Program-made: the position numbers and the translations under genes
From: Micrococcaceae bacterium RIT 802
Lineage (GTDB): Bacteria > Actinomycetota > Actinomycetes > Actinomycetales > Micrococcaceae
Direction: 5' to 3'
Length of the DNA: 64,000 nucleotides
Assembly (NCBI GenBank): GCA_016892645.1
Contig: JAFEMX010000002.1
Location: 1-64,000, forward strand
Notes under the pieces: generated by a model
What the model was told of the DNA's origin: nothing
The model's database searches: none
The model's input: only the letters and a program-made list of their open reading frames with translations
Part shown: in pieces, positions 60,440-64,000 of the stretch
How the letters are laid out: each line of letters opens with the position of its first letter
Numbering within the stretch: the first letter of the stretch is position 1

Positions 60440-60862
60440 TTATTCGGAGGCCCCGCGTCCCAGGCCCGCGAGGAGTTCGTTGCATGCCTGCTCGCAGCGG
60501 CGGCAGGCTTCGGCGCAGACCTTGCAGTGCCCGTGCATTTCCGCGTGTTGTCCGCATTCATCGGCGCAGGCCTTGCAGGTCGCGGCACAGGCCTCGAGGA
60601 CCGAGCGGGTGACGTTGGCGTCGTAGCCGGTGTGCCGGGAGAGGACATTGCCGGTCGTGGCGCAGACATCGGCGCAATCCAGGTTCGTCCTGATGCACTT
60701 GGTGAGGTCGGCGACCATGTCCTCGGCCAGGCAGGCGTCCGCGCAGGCGGTGCAGGTCTGGGCACACTCGAAACACGCGGCGATGCAGTCCGCGAGTTTT
60801 TCGCGGTCGATGCCGCCCAGGTCCTTCGGGTACGTGTCGAGCATGCTGGTGATGTGGCTCAT
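60440..60862 (-). CDS. Csp3-type cytosolic copper-storage protein (four-helix bundle, DUF326)
   Basis: A 140-residue cysteine-rich four-helix bundle. Eighteen cysteines occur mainly as CxxxC repeats (DCIAACFECAQTCTACADAC, EACAATCKACADEC and KVCAEACRRCEQAC), the hallmark of Csp copper-storage proteins. There is no signal peptide, so it is the cytosolic Csp3 type. AAGGGAG precedes the ATG at 60862. A CsoR-like palindrome lies about 145 bases upstream. It would buffer Cu(I) in the cytosol. Confidence 0.92.
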   Translation of the reverse strand: MSHITSMLDTYPKDLGGIDREKLADCIAACFECAQTCTACADACLAEDMVADLTKCIRTNLDCADVCATTGNVLSRHTGYDANVTRSVLEACAATCKACADECGQHAEMHGHCKVCAEACRRCEQACNELLAGLGRGASE

Positions 60863-61004
60863 TGGATTGCTCCCTTGCGCGTCGGCTTCGTCCGGTCCAG
60901 GCGTGCAAAGCATGCCTCGTTTGCCCCACGCTAGACCTGCCCGCGGGGAGGTGTCGACGAGATGTGCAGCTGTTCCGAAGGACCGCCCGCACCCCGGGCT
61001 TCCA

Positions 61005-61019
61005 TACCCCCGCGGGGTA
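61005..61019. promoter_or_regulatory. CsoR-like copper operator
   Basis: TACCCC at 61005-61010 and GGGGTA at 61014-61019 with a CGC centre match the TACCCC-N-GGGGTA type of CsoR operators. It lies between the divergent Csp3 gene and the DUF6153 gene and could control either or both. No CsoR gene is in the window. Confidence 0.6.
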
Positions 61020-61125
61020 GACGTAGGCACCAACGCGGATTCCGGGAGGGACGCCGAACCGGCGTTCCGTCCCATGGCAGCGAAAGACCCGGGCCCCACC
61101 CCTGGGCGGTAGAATGGCCCATGTG

Positions 61126-61563
61126 ATGGATTCAGGGAGGACCGGACCCCGCCGGCATTCTTTCCTGCTCCTGCTGTGCCTCGGCGCCGTCCTGACGGGC
61201 ATCATCGGCATGCACCTGTGGATGGGCGGACATGGGGAACACACGGATTCCCAACCGGCCCCGTCCTCCGCCAGCGTGGCCCCACTGGCCACGGCTACGG
61301 ACCTGCCCAGCATTCATGCGCACACCGGGGCCATTGGCGATGGATCGCCGATGGCCGGTTGCGTCGGCACCTGCGATGCCGGGGACATGGCAGCTGGCAT
61401 CTGCATGCTCTCGCTGATCGTCCTGGCGATGTTCGCGTTCCTGGCTCCACCGCGCAACGAGCTGCTGCGTACGCTGCTGCGTCGCGGCCCGCCGCCCGTC
61501 CCGCGGGTATTTCGGCTCGTTCCCACTCCTTCGTTGACCCAGCTCTGCATCAGCCGCACCTAG
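61126..61563 (+). CDS. DUF6153-like membrane protein
   Basis: A 145-residue protein with an N-terminal helix (FLLLLCLGAVLTGIIGMHLW), an extracytoplasmic His/Cys-containing region, a second helix (GICMLSLIVLAMFAFLA) and a basic, Pro-rich tail. The order resembles DUF6153 proteins that accompany DUF305 genes in actinobacteria. The start is uncertain. An ATG at 61114 overlaps a -10-like TAGAAT (61110-61115), so a leaderless GTG at 61123 or ATG at 61126 is more likely. It precedes the DUF305 lipoprotein by 114 bp. Confidence 0.75.
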   Translation: MDSGRTGPRRHSFLLLLCLGAVLTGIIGMHLWMGGHGEHTDSQPAPSSASVAPLATATDLPSIHAHTGAIGDGSPMAGCVGTCDAGDMAAGICMLSLIVLAMFAFLAPPRNELLRTLLRRGPPPVPRVFRLVPTPSLTQLCISRT

Positions 61564-61677
61564 AACCGGTGTGCGGACCAGCCATGCCCACCGGGCACCT
61601 GGTTTCGCCTTCACCGGCCACCGCCTGGTGGCCGGCTGACCTGCAGACACTTTCTTAGCAACGAAGGACGAACCACC

Positions 61678-62286
61678 ATGAACCGCAAGCTTTTCCTGCC
61701 CGCCATCGGCGTGGCCGCAGCAATCATCCTGGCCGGTTGTGCCGGCAACGAGAACCCCGCCGCCTCCGGCTCCGCCGCGGCTTCGTCCCAGCAGTCGGCC
61801 TCGTCGAATGCCGGGAGCCAGGTTTCGGCCGAGCACAACGACGCGGACACGATGTTCGCGCAGATGATGATCCCCCACCACAAGCAGGCCGTGCAGATGA
61901 GCGAGCTCATGCTCGCCAAGGACGGCATCGACAACAAGATCACCGACCTGGCCACCACGATCAAGGAAGCCCAGGGACCCGAGATCCAGACCATGACCGG
62001 ATGGCTGAAGACGTGGGGCGAACCCACCGAATCGGACATGGGCGGCCACGGCATGGAGGGCATGATGACCGACGAACAGCTCAAGGAACTGGAGTCCGCC
62101 CAGGGTACCGATGCCTCGCGGATGTTCCTGGAGGGAATGACCGAGCACCACAAGGGCGCCGTCGGGATGGCCGAGGACGAGATCGCCGACGGAAAGAACC
62201 CCCAGGCCATCGCCCTGGCCAAGCAGATCGAAAAGACGCAGCAGGCGGAGATCAAGAAGATGCAGGACCTGCTCGCCGGCCTCTAG
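61678..62286 (+). CDS. DUF305 lipoprotein
   Basis: A 202-residue exported lipoprotein with lipobox LAGC (Cys21). The DUF305 domain has two His-rich repeats, MMIPHHKQAVQMSELML and GMTEHHKGAVGMAEDEI, with Met/His pairs suited to metal binding, and ends in a long helix. DUF305 proteins are ferritin-like four-helix bundles often found near copper genes. It lies between a DUF6153 membrane protein and a BNR-repeat lipoprotein, all on the plus strand. Direct copper binding is not shown. Confidence 0.92.
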   Translation: MNRKLFLPAIGVAAAIILAGCAGNENPAASGSAAASSQQSASSNAGSQVSAEHNDADTMFAQMMIPHHKQAVQMSELMLAKDGIDNKITDLATTIKEAQGPEIQTMTGWLKTWGEPTESDMGGHGMEGMMTDEQLKELESAQGTDASRMFLEGMTEHHKGAVGMAEDEIADGKNPQAIALAKQIEKTQQAEIKKMQDLLAGL

Positions 62287-62385
62287 GCCGCACCTTTCCC
62301 ACGCGGCCAACGGTGCGGGGCCCGGAACCCGGACCCCGAACCGGTCACGCCTGCGTGCCCAAGACCTTCCGAAGGAACTCCCATC

Positions 62386-63264
62386 ATGCCCAAATCCATC
62401 CTGCTCCGGCGCCGGAAACGGTTCGCCGTGCTCGTGGCCGCCAGCACCCTGGTGCTCTCAGCCTGCTCTGCCCCGTCGACCCTGGACGACCAGATTCCCG
62501 TGGCCGCCACCACCGACTACCCCACCAGCCACATCCACGGCATGGACGTGGATGCCGCCTCGGGGAGGGTCCTGCTGGCCACCCACGAGGGCCTGTATGA
62601 CGTCTCCACGAAACCGGCCACCAGGATCGGCCCCGAGATCGACCTCATGGGCTTCACCGTCGCCGCCGACGGGATCCTCTACGCCTCCGGACACCCGGGC
62701 CCCGGGGTGGACCTGCCCGACCCGGTGGGGTTGATCGAATCCACCGACGGGGGCAGGAACTGGACGCCGCTGTCGCGGACCGGGCAATCGGACTTCCACG
62801 CCCTGGCCGCTACCCACGAGGGAGTCATCGGCTTCGACGGCCAACTGCTCACCAACAAGGGCGGCAGCTCCTGGGAGCTGGCCGGGGACCAGGTGCCGGC
62901 CTACCATCTCGCCGCCGCCACCGACGGCCACGTCGCCTTGGCGACCACGGAGTCCGGCCTGATGCGCTCGAACGACCACGGCAATTCATGGAACCGGGTT
63001 CCCGGGGCCCCCTTGTTGATGATCACCGCCATATCCGGCAACCAGGCAGCGGGCATCACACCCGACGGGGCCCTGTATGTCAGCAGCGACGGCGGACTGC
63101 AATGGCGGAAACAACCCGCCACCTCGAAGGACGTGGCCGCCATGGACCTGGTCGTCAAGGACGGCGACACGCAGATCTGGATCGCCTCCGCGACCGGTGT
63201 ACGGGTCTCCCGCGACATGGGGCGCACCTTCACCGACGCCGAGCCCCAAAAGGGCCAGGAATGA
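62386..63264 (+). CDS. BNR/F510_1955-type beta-propeller lipoprotein
   Basis: A 292-residue lipoprotein, with lipobox LSAC at about residue 27, followed by a beta-propeller of the sialidase/YCF48-like kind. BNR-type Asp boxes appear as STDGGRNWTPL, SNDHGNSWNRV and SSDGGLQWRKQ. HIHGMDVDAASGRVLLATH near residue 45 is typical of F510_1955-family glycosylhydrolase-annotated proteins, whose function is unknown. CCGAAGGAA lies before the ATG. Its stop overlaps the start of a small open frame (ATGA). It is found with DUF305 and CcdA in a putative copper/redox envelope set. Confidence 0.88.
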   Translation: MPKSILLRRRKRFAVLVAASTLVLSACSAPSTLDDQIPVAATTDYPTSHIHGMDVDAASGRVLLATHEGLYDVSTKPATRIGPEIDLMGFTVAADGILYASGHPGPGVDLPDPVGLIESTDGGRNWTPLSRTGQSDFHALAATHEGVIGFDGQLLTNKGGSSWELAGDQVPAYHLAAATDGHVALATTESGLMRSNDHGNSWNRVPGAPLLMITAISGNQAAGITPDGALYVSSDGGLQWRKQPATSKDVAAMDLVVKDGDTQIWIASATGVRVSRDMGRTFTDAEPQKGQE

Positions 63265-63362
63265 CCACCCGCAGGGCCCGGGCGGTGCCACGTAGGGCCG
63301 GGGAAACGGGCGGGGAAACAGCAACCGGCGGGCCAGCCCATCGCCGGGGAGGACGGGGATGA
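63261..63362 (+). CDS. 33-residue coupled open frame between propeller lipoprotein and CcdA
   Basis: A short frame begins at the ATGA that ends the lipoprotein gene (63261) and ends at the ATGA that starts ccdA (stop 63360-63362). The peptide is very basic (Arg-rich) with no known motif. The double overlap suggests that it could pass ribosomes onward as a coupling element. It may equally be chance in GC-rich DNA. Confidence 0.3.
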   Translation: MTTRRARAVPRRAGETGGETATGGPAHRRGGRG

Positions 63363-64000
63363 GCATCGGTGCGTTCTTCGCCGAAACGGTCCAATCCGGC
63401 GCGCTGGTCGTGGCAGCACCGCTGGCCATGACCGCCGGTGTCGTCTCCTTCCTGTCCCCGTGCATCCTGCCCCTGGTCCCGGGCTACCTGGGCTACGTCT
63501 CCGGGCTCTCCGAGGCCGGGCGGCCCGGGAGCCGCCGCCGGATGCTCACCGGTGTCGGCCTGTTCATCCTGGGTTTCGCGCTCGTGTTCACCTTCTACGG
63601 TGCCGCCTTCGGCCTCATCGGCGGCTGGCTGCTGCGCTGGCAGGACCTGCTCATCCGGGGCCTGGGCATCTTCGTCATCGCCATGGGGCTGGTCCTGGTG
63701 GGCCTCATCCCGGCGCTGCAACGGACGGTGAAGCCGTCCTTCAAGCCCAGGGCCGGGATTGCCGGGGCACCGGTGCTGGGAATCGTGTTCGGCCTCGGCT
63801 GGACACCCTGCATGGGCCCCACCCTCAGCGCCGTGCTGGCTTTGAGTACCAGCACCGGACAAGCAGGCCGCGGCGCGCTGCTGGGCTTCCTCTACTGCCT
63901 GGGGTTGGGGATCCCGTTCCTGCTCGTGGCACTGGGCCTTGAGCGGGTGAGCCGGGCATTGGGCTTCGTCCGGCGCCACATACGCGCCTTCAACATCGCC
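63359..64000 (+). CDS. ccdA: cytochrome c biogenesis protein CcdA (partial, runs off the window)
   Basis: The first 214 residues of a DsbD/CcdA-type thiol-disulfide transmembrane protein. The first redox cysteine lies in [13 protein letters not shown] and the second in GWTPCMGPT, flanked by five visible helices. It carries electrons from cytoplasmic thioredoxin to extracytoplasmic thiols, used for cytochrome c maturation or reducing metal-site proteins. It starts by ATGA overlap with the 33-residue frame. The C-terminus lies beyond base 64000. Proximity to copper-related genes suggests Cu-site or cytochrome assembly. Confidence 0.93.
   Translation, partial: MSIGAFFAETVQSGALVVAAPLAMTAGVVSFLSPCILPLVPGYLGYVSGLSEAGRPGSRRRMLTGVGLFILGFALVFTFYGAAFGLIGGWLLRWQDLLIRGLGIFVIAMGLVLVGLIPALQRTVKPSFKPRAGIAGAPVLGIVFGLGWTPCMGPTLSAVLALSTSTGQAGRGALLGFLYCLGLGIPFLLVALGLERVSRALGFVRRHIRAFNIA

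Noticed and set aside
1-64000. CRISPR arrays, insertion sequences, integrases, tRNA or rRNA genes
   Set aside because: No regularly spaced repeats, transposase or integrase motifs, terminal repeats or RNA gene signatures were seen by eye. Small RNAs cannot be excluded.

Overview
The window looks like chromosomal DNA of a high-GC Gram-positive actinobacterium, most likely Micrococcaceae close to Arthrobacter. The strongest pointer is a choline oxidase (16977-18569) that, from memory, closely resembles the Arthrobacter globiformis enzyme and keeps its active-site residues. GC-rich codons, lipoproteins in place of periplasmic proteins, DUF4232, DUF503 and DUF6153 proteins, and several apparently leaderless regulator genes fit the same assignment. 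I see no rRNA, tRNA, CRISPR array, insertion sequence or prophage. Genes are densely packed, often with ATGA or GTGA overlaps. The only non-coding gap above 300 bases is 23787-24112, and it may hold a leader peptide. Bases 1-139 show no gene I can support.

Left part (0.1-13 kb). A divergent NAD(P)-binding protein / HxlR regulator pair with a Nudix hydrolase is followed by a sulfonate/nitrate-type ABC importer and a convergent class I aminotransferase. An under-described module comes next: an MHS-family importer, DUF2848 protein, FCD-type GntR regulator and carbon-nitrogen hydrolase, with related operator-like sequences at both divergent promoters. A NAD-type malic enzyme, DUF503 protein and flavodoxin-like protein complete the region.

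Middle part (13-42 kb). The choline-to-betaine operon (BCCT transporter, betaine aldehyde dehydrogenase, choline oxidase) is followed by assorted envelope and redox genes, an LLM flavin monooxygenase, a CycA-type permease and a CitE-like lyase. A copper-associated trio (membrane protein, YcnI, CopC) precedes a cluster with RraA, a CynX-type MFS transporter, a GntR regulator, a YdiJ-like FAD/Fe-S dehydrogenase broken by one extra C, and an FAH-family hydrolase. A nucleoside catabolic operon (nucleoside hydrolase, MFS transporter, ribokinase) is divergent from a LacI regulator with two palindromic operators.

Right part (42-64 kb). A TetR gene with an overlapping promoter, operator and start codon precedes an ABC exporter. 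Two catabolic operons follow. One has a PucR-type regulator divergent from an MHS transporter, a ThDP enzyme, a YtcJ-like amidohydrolase and an M20 hydrolase. The other has a GntP-type permease, a family III CoA-transferase and an HMG-CoA-lyase-type enzyme, which together make a complete import, activation and cleavage route for a branched hydroxy-acid. The window closes with a metal-handling island: a KmtR-like Ni/Co sensor, a His-rich CDF exporter, a divergent HesB/IscA-like protein, a Csp3-type copper store, a CsoR-like palindrome, DUF6153 and DUF305 proteins, a BNR-repeat lipoprotein and CcdA running off the edge.
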